A DNA stretch of 64,000 nt from Desulfopila sp. IMCC35008 (GCF_010646885.2 NZ_CP050700.1:2072501-2136500), one strand, 5' to 3'; shown: positions 18,499 through 28,022, counted from the stretch's first letter. A program made the numbers and translations. Notes: a model not told the origin generated them from the sequence alone.

Positions 18499-19340
18499 TG
18501 ACCGTTGATTCGGCGAAAATAGGTGTAATAGCCGGGGGAGGGCAGTTCCCCCTGCTGTTTATCAAGGCTGCACAACGTGCTGGCAGGAAAGTCATGGTGA
18601 TTGCCCATAAGGGTGAGACCGATGAGAGTGTGACCCAGGCAGCCGATGATGCATGCTGGGTTAAGCTTGGTCAGCTCGGGAAGGTGATTTCCTGGTTCAA
18701 AAAACAGGGCGTCGGAGAAACTGTCTTTTTGGGTACGATTACCAAAACGAAGATCTTCAGAGACGTGTTGCCGGATCTTAAGGGACTGAGCCTCTGGAAT
18801 AAAATCGATGCCAAGCAGGATGATGCTATTTTACGTGCGGTGGCAGGTGCACTTGAAAATGAAGGAATCTCAGTACGGGAATCGACCATGTACCTGCAGC
18901 ATCTTCTTTTTCCCCAAGGTGTTCTTACCAGGAAAAAACCATCAAAGGTGCAGAGGCAGGATGTTGAGTTTGGCTGGCAGCATGCGCGGGCCATCGGTCG
19001 TCTGGATATTGGACAATGTGTTGTAGTGCGGGATTGTACCGTGGTGGCCGTCGAAGCAATCGAGGGGACCGACGCGGCAATTAAGCGTGGCGGTAAGTTG
19101 GCAAAGGAGAAAGCGGTCGTTGTAAAAGTGAAGAAGCCAGGACAGGATTTCCGTTTTGATCTTCCCGCCACAGGTGTGAAAACGATTGAGTCTCTTCAGG
19201 CTGTATCTGGCTCCGTGCTTGCTGTTGAGGCTGGGCAAGCTCTAATTTTTGATAAGGAAGAAATGGTAGAAGCTGCCGAAAAAGCCGGAATTATCATCAT
19301 TGGTGTAACTGAAGCTGAGGATGGAACCCTCTTGTATTAG
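18498..19340 (+). CDS. lpxI: UDP-2,3-diacylglucosamine pyrophosphatase LpxI
   Basis: 280 residues, DUF1009/LpxI family. Hydrolyses UDP-2,3-diacylglucosamine to lipid X plus UMP, replacing LpxH in many alpha- and deltaproteobacterial lineages. The N-terminal IGVIAGGGQFPLLFIKAA and C-terminal region around EGTDAAIKRGG and KPGQDFRFDLPATGVKTIE are characteristic. The ATG overlaps the lpxA stop (TAATG). LpxB, often the next gene, is not present here. Confidence 0.95.
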   Translation: MTVDSAKIGVIAGGGQFPLLFIKAAQRAGRKVMVIAHKGETDESVTQAADDACWVKLGQLGKVISWFKKQGVGETVFLGTITKTKIFRDVLPDLKGLSLWNKIDAKQDDAILRAVAGALENEGISVRESTMYLQHLLFPQGVLTRKKPSKVQRQDVEFGWQHARAIGRLDIGQCVVVRDCTVVAVEAIEGTDAAIKRGGKLAKEKAVVVKVKKPGQDFRFDLPATGVKTIESLQAVSGSVLAVEAGQALIFDKEEMVEAAEKAGIIIIGVTEAEDGTLLY

Positions 19341-19396
19341 ATGCATGAGCCTGCCTCAGCCCATAAATCCGATATAATCTGCAGGGAGATAATACA

Positions 19397-20296
19397 ATGC
19401 AGGCCATGATTCTGGCAGCGGGATTCGGCACACGGTTGCTACCGCATACCCTGATCCGGCCCAAGCCTCTCTTTCCCATACTGAATATCCCCCTGTTGTT
19501 ATTAACAGTTCAGCGTTTGCAACACAGCGGTTTCGATCACATTATTGTCAATTGCCACCATTTAAGGGAACAGATCAGCAAGGCGATGGCTGGTTGTGAA
19601 GGAGTAACGGTTATTGAGGAAGAATTGATTCTCGGTACCGGCGGTGGATTACGCAATGCATTTCCTCTTATGCGAGATGAGCCTTTGTTTATCACCAACG
19701 GGGATATTTATCATACGATTGATTGTAAAGAATTGTATCATTTTCATACCCAATCGCGAGTGAATGTCACTCTTGCCATGCATGATTATGCCAGGTTTAA
19801 TACTGTTTGTGTGGCTGGTGACCATGTGGCAGATTTTTCCCACGACGAAGCTGGGCAGATGCTGGCATTTACAGGGCTGCATGTTATCAATCCCGACATA
19901 CTTCAGACTCTTGAGAAAGGCAGGGAATACTGCATAATTGATTTATACAGGTCCCTCCTGAAAAGTGGCGAGAGGCTGCAGATAATGCGCGTAGATAACA
20001 GTTACTGGACCGATATGGGAACCACTGAGGATTACCTTTCTCTGCATGAAGGACTGTTGACCGGAAAAGTGCCCGTATGGCGAGAGATACAACATAAAAT
20101 GCACAAGCCGTTTCTGGTCGATGAAGATGCCTTATTGACAGGCATGAGTTCGACCCATGAATGGGGATCCGTTGGCCGGGTAACTGGCAAGAATGTCTCC
20201 TTAGCCAGGGTTGTGATTTGGGATGGAGTCCAGCTCCCGGAAAATTGTGAGTTTCAGGACCAGTTAATATCCTCAACTCCGGACCGCAGGAAGTAA
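19397..20296 (+). CDS. Sugar-1-phosphate nucleotidyltransferase, MurU-like
   Basis: 299 residues. Nucleotidyltransferase signature MILAAGFGTRLLPHTLIRPKP at the N-terminus, followed by LGTGGGLRNA and FITNGDIY (metal-binding Asp), then WTDMGTTEDYL; the tail (about 240-299) looks like short beta-helix turns. Overall it belongs to COG1208. Because the next gene (7 bases away) is an AmgK-like sugar kinase, I favour the MurU role: MurNAc-1-phosphate plus UTP to UDP-MurNAc in peptidoglycan recycling. A mannose-1-phosphate or other sugar-1-phosphate substrate cannot be excluded from sequence alone. Confidence 0.8.
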   Translation: MQAMILAAGFGTRLLPHTLIRPKPLFPILNIPLLLLTVQRLQHSGFDHIIVNCHHLREQISKAMAGCEGVTVIEEELILGTGGGLRNAFPLMRDEPLFITNGDIYHTIDCKELYHFHTQSRVNVTLAMHDYARFNTVCVAGDHVADFSHDEAGQMLAFTGLHVINPDILQTLEKGREYCIIDLYRSLLKSGERLQIMRVDNSYWTDMGTTEDYLSLHEGLLTGKVPVWREIQHKMHKPFLVDEDALLTGMSSTHEWGSVGRVTGKNVSLARVVIWDGVQLPENCEFQDQLISSTPDRRK

Positions 20297-20303
20297 CGTT
20301 GAA

Positions 20304-21383
20304 ATGAGAACACGTAGTAAGAAGCAACTTTTAGACAATATCCTGCATATCCTGTTTGATCCGGAAAATGGTTCAATACCTGAAAAAGGCTTGTTGACTG
20401 AAGGGTTCGAGCTCGTTCAGTTGACGGGTGACGGATCGAACAGACAGTTTTACAGGGTATCACACCCAGACTTCAGTTGTATCGCTGCGGTGCCCCCATC
20501 AGACGATAAAAATGCGCTCAGAGAGGCGCAGGCTGCCTTTGCAATTGGTCAACATCTGTATCAGTGCTCGACTCCGGTACCTGAAATGTTCGGCTATGAC
20601 CATGATACGGGTATTGTACTTTATGAAGATCTTGGTGGTACGCATCTTTATGATCTTGCATGTTCAACCGATTTTGATGACCGGCAACAATTGGCGAACC
20701 TGAATGAGATTTATGAGCAGGTTCTTGAAGTGCTGGTTTTTATGCAGGTCAAGGGCAAAGATGGCTTTAATGGGAAATGGTGCTGGGATACGCCCCTGTA
20801 CGACAAAGAGCTCATGTTGCACCGGGAGGCCGGATATTTTTATCAGCAATGTTGGCTGAATTTACTTGGCATGACCCCGGTGACTGGAATTGAAAACGAC
20901 TTTTTGCGTTTGGCTCAAAGGGCTGGGAGGGGTGACTGCAGTTTCTTCCTGCATCGTGATTTCCAGTCGCGTAACGTAATGATAAAGGACAACAAGGTGC
21001 GGATCATCGATTTTCAAGGTGGACGTTTTGGCCCGCTTGGCTATGATGTCGCCTCCCTTCTTCTCGATCCATACACCTCACTGCCGGCCTTCATGCAGGA
21101 TAGTTTGCTTGAGTATTACCTGAAAAAACTTCAACAGGTCATCAAGGTAGATATAGAAGAGTTTTATCAATCATTCAGGGCCCTCTCATTACAACGAAAT
21201 CTTCAGATTATTGGAGCCTTCTGTTATCTGGGGATGGTACGTCAAAAAACATTTTTCAGGCCATATATTCGCCCTTCACTGGAGAATCTGTATAAACAGT
21301 TGACTCGTCTTGATGAATCTGAATTCCCTGTTCTGACAGATACGGTTGAACAGGCGTTGTCCACACTCTCTCAAGCACATTGA
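20304..21383 (+). CDS. Aminoglycoside phosphotransferase-fold sugar kinase, AmgK-like
   Basis: 359 residues. Kinase fold with DGSNRQFYRV in the nucleotide-binding lobe, the strand LYEDLGG (about 107-112), the catalytic loop HRDFQSRN (217-224) and the metal-binding IDFQGG (235-240). The SNRQFYR segment and YDKELMLHREAGYF resemble AmgK, the anomeric kinase that phosphorylates MurNAc and GlcNAc at C1. The adjacent MurU-like gene supports that reading. It could alternatively act on another sugar or aminoglycoside-like compound. A likely operon with the gene before it. Confidence 0.78.
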   Translation: MRTRSKKQLLDNILHILFDPENGSIPEKGLLTEGFELVQLTGDGSNRQFYRVSHPDFSCIAAVPPSDDKNALREAQAAFAIGQHLYQCSTPVPEMFGYDHDTGIVLYEDLGGTHLYDLACSTDFDDRQQLANLNEIYEQVLEVLVFMQVKGKDGFNGKWCWDTPLYDKELMLHREAGYFYQQCWLNLLGMTPVTGIENDFLRLAQRAGRGDCSFFLHRDFQSRNVMIKDNKVRIIDFQGGRFGPLGYDVASLLLDPYTSLPAFMQDSLLEYYLKKLQQVIKVDIEEFYQSFRALSLQRNLQIIGAFCYLGMVRQKTFFRPYIRPSLENLYKQLTRLDESEFPVLTDTVEQALSTLSQAH

Positions 21384-21493
21384 GGTCAGACACCCTTTTT
21401 TTGCACGATCGAGTGTGGCATAGTTAAGATACACAGTTTTATAAATAGTTTGGGTAATCACCCGAAAACAGGAAGTAGGAAAGGAAACCGGAA

Positions 21494-22843
21494 ATGACAA
21501 CCATGCCCTCATGCCCCATTATTGCTCTCATCGGACGACCGAATGTTGGCAAATCGACCATGTTCAACAGGATTACGAAATCGAGGAAGGCCCTGGTTGA
21601 TCCCACCCCTGGTGTTACAAGGGACAGGCACTATGAAAGGGTCGAGTGGGAAAATCACTCATTCATCCTTGTTGATACCGGTGGTATTGACGACAATCCT
21701 GAAGATTTGCTTGTCAATCATATAAGGGATCAGGCAATGGCGGCCATTGAGGAGGCTGATATTGTACTGTTTCTCATGGACGGCAAGCAAGGGGTGACCC
21801 CGGCAGATTATGAAGTGGTCGAAATTCTGCGCAGGGTTAAAAAACCGATCTTCCATGTGGTGAACAAGGTAGACAGTCCTGAACAGGAACTGAATGTATT
21901 GTCCCAATTTTATGAGCTGGGGGTAGATATTCTCTGGCCTGTTTCTGCTGAGCACAGTTATGGTTTTCGCTCCTTGATGGAGGGTGTGACTGAGATAATA
22001 GAACATGACAGCGATGATGATTCCGGTCTTCCTGAGAATACGGTAAAGGTCGCTTTCTTTGGGCGACCAAACGTAGGTAAGTCTTCAATGATCAACCGGA
22101 TTTTGGGTGAAGACAGGATGGTCGTATCTGAAATCTCCGGGACTACCAGGGATTCTGTGGATACCATGTTGACCCATGGCAAATACAGTTACCTGCTGAT
22201 AGATACCGCTGGAATACGGCGGAAAGGCAAAACCAAGGATAAACTCGAAAAGTTTTCTATTCTCAAGTCGCTTGGAGCGTTGGAAAAATGTGATGTCGCT
22301 GTCATCCTGATAGATGCCGATGAAGGTATTACTGAGCAGGATTCAAAGGTGATAGGGTATGCGCTGGATCATGGGAGAGGTTTGATCATTCTTGTTAATA
22401 AGTGGGATCTGATCAAGGATGATAAAAAACGGCAGGAACATCTCATGGTAGAGATAGGTCGCCAGCTTCCATTTGTCGGATTTGCCCCACTTTTGAATGT
22501 GTCTGCCAAGACAGGATACGGGATAAAGCGATTGTTTCCGACCATTGGCTCCGTATACCGCCAGTATAAGGCGTCATTCCCGACTTCCGCCCTGAACCAG
22601 TTGTTACGTGATGCCCTGGATGCCCATACTCCACCGATATTTAAAAATAAACGCCTCAAATTCTATTACACAGCACAGGTTGGAACATGTCCTCCAAAAT
22701 TCGTATTGATGACGAATAGTACAAAGGGTGTTCACTTTTCGTATAAACGATATCTGACCAACAAATACAGGGATGGACTTGGGCTGGATAAGGTGCCGAT
22801 CCAATTGATCTTCAAGGATAAGAAGGGTGGGCGTGACAGGTAA
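21494..22843 (+). CDS. der: Ribosome assembly GTPase Der (EngA)
   Basis: 449 residues with two tandem Era-like GTPase domains, a hallmark of Der. The first G1 is GRPNVGKST (14-22); the second, GRPNVGKSS, is near residue 191. G3 elements DTGG and DTAG and G4 elements NKVD and NKWD are present. A C-terminal KH-like domain follows (FYTAQVGTCPPKFVLMTN). It matures the 50S subunit in the cytoplasm. AAAGGAAA lies just before ATG 21494. A shared hairpin terminator follows. Confidence 0.97.
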   Translation: MTTMPSCPIIALIGRPNVGKSTMFNRITKSRKALVDPTPGVTRDRHYERVEWENHSFILVDTGGIDDNPEDLLVNHIRDQAMAAIEEADIVLFLMDGKQGVTPADYEVVEILRRVKKPIFHVVNKVDSPEQELNVLSQFYELGVDILWPVSAEHSYGFRSLMEGVTEIIEHDSDDDSGLPENTVKVAFFGRPNVGKSSMINRILGEDRMVVSEISGTTRDSVDTMLTHGKYSYLLIDTAGIRRKGKTKDKLEKFSILKSLGALEKCDVAVILIDADEGITEQDSKVIGYALDHGRGLIILVNKWDLIKDDKKRQEHLMVEIGRQLPFVGFAPLLNVSAKTGYGIKRLFPTIGSVYRQYKASFPTSALNQLLRDALDAHTPPIFKNKRLKFYYTAQVGTCPPKFVLMTNSTKGVHFSYKRYLTNKYRDGLGLDKVPIQLIFKDKKGGRDR

Positions 22844-22857
22844 GAAAGAAATGAGAG

Positions 22858-22888
22858 AAAGCCGGGGTAACGAGTAACCCCCGGCTTT
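22858..22888. terminator. Bidirectional hairpin terminator between der and the aminotransferase gene
   Basis: AAAGCCGGGG (22858-22867) pairs with CCCCGGCTTT (22879-22888) around an 11-nt loop. It sits 15 bases past both convergent stops. T-runs are short on each side, so termination may be partial. Confidence 0.75.
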
Positions 22889-22902
22889 GATGGATGTTTC
22901 AG

Positions 22903-24081
22903 CTAAATTTTTGTTAGAGCACGTTTAAACGCTTCTGCCGAACCACTTATTACCTCATCCGGGACACAGAATGCCAACCGGAAGTATCCCGGCGAACCAA
23001 AGCCCCTGCCCGGTACAGCCAGGATTTTCTCTTCCTGCAATATGGCACAGAACTTCACGTCGTCTCCACCGGGCGCTTTCGGGAAAATATAAAACGCACC
23101 TTTTGGATGTAAAAAATCGTATCCCGCTTCTTCCAGTATTGTACAAAAAAGATCTTTTCTTCGAGCGTATATTGAATTGTCAACCGTCTCATCCTGAAGC
23201 TCAGCAACAATCCGTTGCATCATAGCCGGTGCATTGACAAAGCCGAGTATTCGATTAGCCAGGTTGAGGGCACCCAGCAGTTGCGGTTTTTCAAAAATTT
23301 CCGGATGGGTAGCAAGATAGCCGATGCGTTCACCAGGCAGTGAGAGGTCCTTGGAGTAGCTGGAAGCGACAATGGAATTCGTATAACTGTTGAATATTGA
23401 GGGTACTTCTGTATCATCAAATATGATCTTCCTATATGGTTCATCAGAGATCAGGTAGATGGTTGTCTCCAGTTTTTTACTGCTCTCGCTGAGCAAATTC
23501 CCGAGTCTTGCCAGGTTTTCCCGTGAGTAGACCTGCCCTGTCGGGTTGTTGGGAGAATTGATAATGACAACCTTGGTTTGGGGGGTGATCGCTGCTGCTA
23601 TTGCATCAATATCGATATTGAATTCTTCGTCGGTATTGACGACTTTCGGCACCCCGCCATGGTTGTCGATATAAAAGTTGTACTCCACAAAGTAGGGAGC
23701 AAGGAGGATCACTTCCTCACCTGGATTTAGCAGTGCTTTAAGAATTACATTTAAGCCACCAGCTGCGCCGCAGGTCATGATCATGTCGTCACCGTTTACA
23801 GTGATACCCTGCTCTATGGACATTTTCCGGGCAATTGCATCACGGACCCACTGGTAACCTGAGTTGGGCATATACGAGTGAACACCGGGACTGGTATCCG
23901 CGCCTTTTTCACGAATGGTTTCGTAGAATTTTGGTGGCGGAGGCAAGTCCGGATTTCCCAGGCTGAAATCAAAGACATTTTCAGCCCCGTATTGTGCCTT
24001 TAATCGAGCACCTTCTTCGAACATTTTTCGTATCCATGAGGATTTTTCAGCAAATCCCCTCATCTTATCGGAAACGGACAT
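22903..24081 (-). CDS. PLP-dependent aminotransferase (class I, aspartate aminotransferase-like)
   Basis: 392 residues from ATG 24081, chosen because GGGAGATGAT precedes it; the frame is open to ATG 24102. Class I/II aminotransferase features are complete: SPNNPTG, ISDEPYR (PLP-ring Asp), SSYSKDLSLPGERIGY with the PLP lysine K244, and the substrate Arg in FRLAF. Cytoplasmic. The amino acid used cannot be fixed; aspartate or alanine-type transamination is likely. It is the last gene of a probable ftsY-djlA-like-aminotransferase run (47 bases after the DnaJ-like gene). Confidence 0.9.
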   Translation of the reverse strand: MSVSDKMRGFAEKSSWIRKMFEEGARLKAQYGAENVFDFSLGNPDLPPPPKFYETIREKGADTSPGVHSYMPNSGYQWVRDAIARKMSIEQGITVNGDDMIMTCGAAGGLNVILKALLNPGEEVILLAPYFVEYNFYIDNHGGVPKVVNTDEEFNIDIDAIAAAITPQTKVVIINSPNNPTGQVYSRENLARLGNLLSESSKKLETTIYLISDEPYRKIIFDDTEVPSIFNSYTNSIVASSYSKDLSLPGERIGYLATHPEIFEKPQLLGALNLANRILGFVNAPAMMQRIVAELQDETVDNSIYARRKDLFCTILEEAGYDFLHPKGAFYIFPKAPGGDDVKFCAILQEEKILAVPGRGFGSPGYFRLAFCVPDEVISGSAEAFKRALTKI

Positions 24082-24128
24082 ATCATCTCCCTGATCGTGC
24101 AATGGTTATTCTGGTAGGGGCACATTCA

Positions 24129-24974
24129 TTATCTCTTCTTGAAATAATCATAGGCCGCGTTGATCTCTTTCATTTTTTCTTCAGCGACATTCTGGAATTC
24201 ATCGCCGAGATGTCGGACCTTGTCCGGATGGTATTTCATACTGAGTTTACGATAGGCCTGTTTGATTTCATCAGCAGGTGCACCTTGATCCAAGCCAAGT
24301 ACTGCATAATATTGGGCGGCGAGGTCACCGCTGCGTGCAGCACTCTGCCTGTTATGATATTTGTATTTTGCCTCTATTGTACGCTGGTCATAGGCGGATA
24401 TTTCAAGATAGCGGGCGATAAAGCGGGCGATATCAAGTTCACTGTCGGGAACGCTGCTCTTGGTGTAGAGAACCTGGTAGACCAGCTCTAGCAGGATAAG
24501 ACGTGGTTCATAGGCGAAGGTATTTTTGAATTCTTCAAGTAAGCTTTCCAGCGGAGTTGTTGAGCCTGTAGCCTCCTTGATGAGCTCTTTAACCCAGAGC
24601 ATCTTGGTCTGGGTATAATGCAGATTGTATTGGAAGAAGCGTTGGATGGTCTGGACTTCGTCCTTGCTTATCTCACCATCGATCTTGGCGATGTGCATCA
24701 GGATTTGAACAAGCAGCCAGACAAACCTGTTATGACTTTCAGACTGGGATTGCTCGTAGGTGGCAACCCGTTTCTGGACCCAGTATGAGAAACCCCAGAA
24801 AAGTGCGACGAATAAAAGAATCCCGGCGAGACCTGAGAAAAAGAGGGTGCCAAGAAAGTTAATGAGTGCCGGGGCGCCTCCTGTTACAAAGACGATCAAC
24901 ATTAAAATAAGCAGGCAGCCTCCGCAACCTGGTTGGTTTCGTCGCTGATAATGCATGGAATACTGGCGGTTCAT
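24129..24974 (-). CDS. DjlA-like membrane protein with TerB-like and J domains
   Basis: 281 residues. The N-terminal portion holds a Cys pair (C17, C20) and two membrane segments (about 20-42 and 45-65). A TerB-like helical domain follows (about 80-205, [10 protein letters not shown]). A C-terminal J domain (about 220-281) has the HPD motif at 249-251. This layout resembles DjlA, a membrane-bound DnaK co-chaperone with the J domain in the cytoplasm. ATG 24974 overlaps the ftsY stop by four bases, so it is translated with ftsY. A link to membrane-protein biogenesis is plausible but inferred. Confidence 0.85.
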   Translation of the reverse strand: MNRQYSMHYQRRNQPGCGGCLLILMLIVFVTGGAPALINFLGTLFFSGLAGILLFVALFWGFSYWVQKRVATYEQSQSESHNRFVWLLVQILMHIAKIDGEISKDEVQTIQRFFQYNLHYTQTKMLWVKELIKEATGSTTPLESLLEEFKNTFAYEPRLILLELVYQVLYTKSSVPDSELDIARFIARYLEISAYDQRTIEAKYKYHNRQSAARSGDLAAQYYAVLGLDQGAPADEIKQAYRKLSMKYHPDKVRHLGDEFQNVAEEKMKEINAAYDYFKKR

Positions 24975-26593
24975 TCTTCAACTCCACTGTTTCTGTCCTG
25001 GAAAAGTGCTTCGATAAATTCATCGGCATCGAAATCGCGAAGATCATCGATAGTTTCGCCGATACCGATAAACCGTATGGGGGTTTTCAATTCACGGCAA
25101 ATGTTGGCGACGATACCGCCTTTGGCTGTTCCGTCAAGTTTGGTGAGCGTGATTCCTGTAATTTCGACAGCCTCATTAAAAAGCTTTGCCTGGGAAATTC
25201 CGTTTTGGCCGGTAGTCGCGTCTACGATGAGCATTACTTCATGGGGGGCACCATTAAGCTGTTTCGCCATGACCCGCTTAATCTTCTTTAATTCCTCCAT
25301 GAGATTCGCCTGGGTGTGGAGCCTGCCGGCAGTATCTACAAGCACAACATCGTAGTTCTTGGCCTTGGCGTGGGCAATGGCGTCGTATACTACCGAGGAT
25401 GGATCGGAGCCTTCATCCTGTGATGCAACAGGAACATTATTTCGTTCCCCCCATATTTTAAGCTGGCTGATTGCGGCAGCACGAAAGGTATCTGCTGCTA
25501 CCAGCAGCACGGATTGACCGGAACGAATAAATTTATGAGCTATTTTGCCGATCGTTGTCGTTTTACCGACACCGTTTACTCCGACGACCATGATGACAAA
25601 AGGTCCCTCATCAGGCATGACAAGTGCGGCATCTTCCTGGTGGTCGCTGATAAAGGATTTGATTTTTTCCTGAATAGCGGTTTTGAGTGACTGGGGGTCA
25701 TCAAGTTCGTTTCTCTTTACCTTCCTTCGGGCATGATCTAAAATTTCCTGGGTGGTTGAAACACCAAGATCAGCGGTAATGAGCAATTCTTCAAGATCGT
25801 CGAGAAGATCAGCGTCTATCTCCTTTTTACCCAAAAAGAGGGTGTCGAGCTGATAAGTAAACGATTCCCTGGTGCGGGAAAGTCTGTCGGCTAAGCGTGA
25901 AAAGAAAGACTTCTTTTTTTCCTGCGGTTTTTCCTGAGGGGTTGTTGAGGCAACAAGAGATTCGCCCTCTTTTATATGTATCGGTCCCTGAGGTTCTTCA
26001 GTATCGTCTTTTACTTCCTCTAGAGTTTTTGTACCAGTTACTTCTTCATCGAAAGGTTCTTTAATATCAGTCAGATGACTCGCATCATCTATAAATTCTG
26101 CCGGGATAGAAGACTCTTCTGTATCAGTTGATTTATCATTTACAATCTCGCCACCCGCAAAAGAAGCTTCGGTCGGTTCAGGTGTTACTGGTTCATCATA
26201 CACTTCTTCAGAGTCAACTTCCTCTTCTGCTTCCACTTCGACTGTTTCAATAGGCGTTTCAATATCAACAACTGGCTCTGGCTCTGGCTCTGGCTCTGAA
26301 ATGTGAGAGGGTTCAACCGAAGTTTCAATATCATTTTCAGATTTTACGGATGTTGCCCCGGCAAGACTTTCGTCTCCATCATCAATATCTTCTAATGGTT
26401 TGGTATCTATTTCTGGTTCAACAGCAGGTTCCTGAGGAGTAGCTGCCGGAACTTCGAAGAAAAGGTCTTCTGCAAGCTCTTCCTCAGGGCTCTCCTGTAC
26501 TGATTCTGTATCCTCCAGACTGGCTTCTGCAGCAGGTGACAGTTCCGGTGACGTTTCATCTATTTTACGTTTTCTTTTAAACCAGCTAAGCAT
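24971..26593 (-). CDS. ftsY: Signal recognition particle receptor FtsY
   Basis: 540 residues. The NG GTPase domain fills the C-terminal half, with G1 GVNGVGKT (338-345), DTAGR, and [10 protein letters not shown]. It binds the SRP-ribosome complex at the inner membrane and hands it to SecYEG. The N-terminal A domain (about 1-225) is very long and strongly acidic, with an EPEPEPEP run at 100-107 encoded by a hexanucleotide repeat. It starts with the basic amphipathic [10 protein letters not shown], suited to lipid binding. GGGAAATCC precedes ATG 26593. Its stop overlaps the DjlA-like start. Confidence 0.97.
   Translation of the reverse strand: MLSWFKRKRKIDETSPELSPAAEASLEDTESVQESPEEELAEDLFFEVPAATPQEPAVEPEIDTKPLEDIDDGDESLAGATSVKSENDIETSVEPSHISEPEPEPEPVVDIETPIETVEVEAEEEVDSEEVYDEPVTPEPTEASFAGGEIVNDKSTDTEESSIPAEFIDDASHLTDIKEPFDEEVTGTKTLEEVKDDTEEPQGPIHIKEGESLVASTTPQEKPQEKKKSFFSRLADRLSRTRESFTYQLDTLFLGKKEIDADLLDDLEELLITADLGVSTTQEILDHARRKVKRNELDDPQSLKTAIQEKIKSFISDHQEDAALVMPDEGPFVIMVVGVNGVGKTTTIGKIAHKFIRSGQSVLLVAADTFRAAAISQLKIWGERNNVPVASQDEGSDPSSVVYDAIAHAKAKNYDVVLVDTAGRLHTQANLMEELKKIKRVMAKQLNGAPHEVMLIVDATTGQNGISQAKLFNEAVEITGITLTKLDGTAKGGIVANICRELKTPIRFIGIGETIDDLRDFDADEFIEALFQDRNSGVEE
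26272..26295 (-). repeat. Tandem hexanucleotide repeat inside ftsY
   Basis: CTGGCT occurs four times in a row on the plus strand, encoding the Glu-Pro repeats of the FtsY acidic domain. Copy-number change would keep the frame. Confidence 0.9.
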
Positions 26594-26630
26594 TGGATTT
26601 CCCGTATATCTTTGAATTCAACCTTGAAAT

Positions 26631-26702
26631 AATCCGTATCGTATTTCAGTTTGGCTCGCACTGCGCGTAACCTATCATAATACGGATTGAATATGAAATA
26701 CG
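26631..26702. repeat. Interleaved inverted repeats (A-B-A'-B') in the ftsY leader
   Basis: AATCCGTAT (26631-26639) is complementary to ATACGGATT (26680-26688), and the adjacent CGTATTTCA (26640-26648) to TGAAATACG (26694-26702). Each pair is a perfect 9-mer, but the order is interleaved, so the two stems form either a pseudoknot or alternative hairpins. Confidence 0.7.
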
Positions 26703-26725
26703 CAACTAAAAGAGCATAAAAGGGA

Positions 26726-26776
26726 AAACGACCAGTAATTCCCATAGTGTGGTCGTTTCTTTTTCCCTTTTTTGAC
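26726..26776 (+). terminator. Terminator-like hairpin without an upstream plus-strand gene
   Basis: AAACGACCA (26726-26734) pairs perfectly with TGGTCGTTT (26750-26758); CTTTTTCCCTTTTTTG follows. No gene on the plus strand ends here. The minus strand also carries T-rich flanks, so it might act in the ftsY leader. Confidence 0.6.
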
Positions 26777-26805
26777 GGGACGAATTCATTTGCATTTTGA
26801 GGCAT

Positions 26806-26833
26806 CGGCATTAGTGTAGTTGATGCCGTTTTT
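26806..26833 (+). terminator. Second terminator-like hairpin upstream of mrp
   Basis: CGGCAT (26806-26811) pairs with ATGCCG (26823-26828) with an 11-nt loop and five T residues directly after. A competing pairing GGCATC/GATGCC (26801-26806 with 26822-26827) overlaps it. Confidence 0.45.
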
Positions 26834-27048
26834 CAGGGCATCATTGCTGTTATTCAGCACTGTATGTCTTTTACGATTTCTCTTCGACAGTTTGTATTTT
26901 GTTCGATCTTGGTGCTCTCTGTTTGGGATTGACTGAAACAACAAGTGTTAAAATCGTGCAGACTCACCGGTCAGATGGGTTTTTCCGTCACTGGATGCTG
27001 TTTGATGAAGAGCTTATAAATACCCTTGAGATATAAGGAGGAAAAGAA

Positions 27049-27993
27049 ATGTCAGAATCATGTGGAAGTTCCTGTTCAACAGCATCCTCAGGAGGCTGTG
27101 GTTCCCAGGAGTCTCAGCAGGCCGCAATGGCCCAGCAGGAGAATGCTATAACCCGCTCATTAGGCAAGATCAAAAACAAAATTCTCGTCATGAGTGGTAA
27201 GGGCGGTGTCGGGAAATCTACCGTATCCGTCAATCTTGCACTGTCCCTTGCCAAGAAAGGGCATAAAGTTGGCCTGATGGATGTTGATATCCATGGGCCT
27301 GATGTTGTAAGGATGCTGAATATGACCGGCACAATAGAGCCGCCGTCCTCAGCTGATGCTCTTATCGCTCCCCTGGCCTACAACGATAACCTGAAAGTAG
27401 TCTCTTTGGAGTACTTGATGAAGGACCGTGATGAGGCCATCATCTGGCGTGGTCCTCTCAAAATTCAGGCTATTAGACAATTTGTTGCCGATTTTGACTG
27501 GGGAGAACTGGATTATCTCGTCATTGATGCTCCTCCGGGGACCGGAGATGAACCGCTTTCCGTTGCCCAGACAATTCCTAATGTAAAAGCTGTAGTCGTC
27601 ACTACCCCCCAGAAAGTCGCTCTTGCAGATGTACGTAAATCAATAAACTTCTGTAAGACGGTCAATGTGGAGATAACAGGTGTGGTAGAGAATATGTCCG
27701 GTTTTGTCTGTCCTCATTGCAACCAGACTGTAGATATCTTTAAGTCTGGTGGCGGGGAAGAGATTGCACGTGAGTTTGAGCTTCCGTTCCTTGGCCGTGT
27801 TCCGATGGATCCGAAAGTTGTAATGGCAGGTGATGATGGTAAGCCCTACTTGTCGTCAGAAGAAGACAGTCCGGCCACAAAGGCCTTTGGGGAAGTTGTC
27901 ACTTCAATTGAAAATCGGCTGCCTCCTGTTGCCGCCCCTGTAACATTAAAGATGGCGGGCAATGATTGTGGCTGCGGGTGTTCTAGTAAATAG
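27049..27993 (+). CDS. mrp: Mrp/NBP35-type P-loop ATPase, iron-sulfur carrier
   Basis: 314 residues. Deviant Walker A GKGGVGKS (50-57), the DAPPGTGDEPL block (160-170) and the metal-binding CPHC (C221, C224) define the ApbC/Mrp/NBP35 family, which binds and transfers Fe-S clusters as a dimer. The N-terminal region carries extra cysteines (C5, C9, C17) reminiscent of NBP35, and the C-terminus ends in CGCGCSS. Cytoplasmic. A strong ribosome site precedes ATG 27049 and a perfect terminator hairpin follows 29 bases after the stop, so it is probably monocistronic. Confidence 0.93.
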   Translation: MSESCGSSCSTASSGGCGSQESQQAAMAQQENAITRSLGKIKNKILVMSGKGGVGKSTVSVNLALSLAKKGHKVGLMDVDIHGPDVVRMLNMTGTIEPPSSADALIAPLAYNDNLKVVSLEYLMKDRDEAIIWRGPLKIQAIRQFVADFDWGELDYLVIDAPPGTGDEPLSVAQTIPNVKAVVVTTPQKVALADVRKSINFCKTVNVEITGVVENMSGFVCPHCNQTVDIFKSGGGEEIAREFELPFLGRVPMDPKVVMAGDDGKPYLSSEEDSPATKAFGEVVTSIENRLPPVAAPVTLKMAGNDCGCGCSSK

Positions 27994-28022
27994 TTTGTTA
28001 TAATTGTAAATTACCGTTATCC

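Larger units (their letters stand above)
26594..27048. other. ftsY-mrp divergent intergenic region, rich in RNA-structure signals
   Basis: 455 bases with no convincing protein gene; a minus-strand 83-codon frame (26560-26811) overlaps ftsY and ends inside it, and is rejected. The region holds an interleaved repeat (26631-26702), two terminator-like hairpins in plus orientation (26726-26776 and 26806-26833), and the strong mrp ribosome site AAGGAGGAAAAG. It probably carries promoters for both genes and could encode a small RNA. Confidence 0.6.

Noticed and set aside
26560..26811. 83-codon minus-strand frame upstream of ftsY
   Set aside because: It overlaps the ftsY start by 34 bases, runs across the structured intergenic repeats and hairpins and shows no known domain; FtsY itself has a better start.
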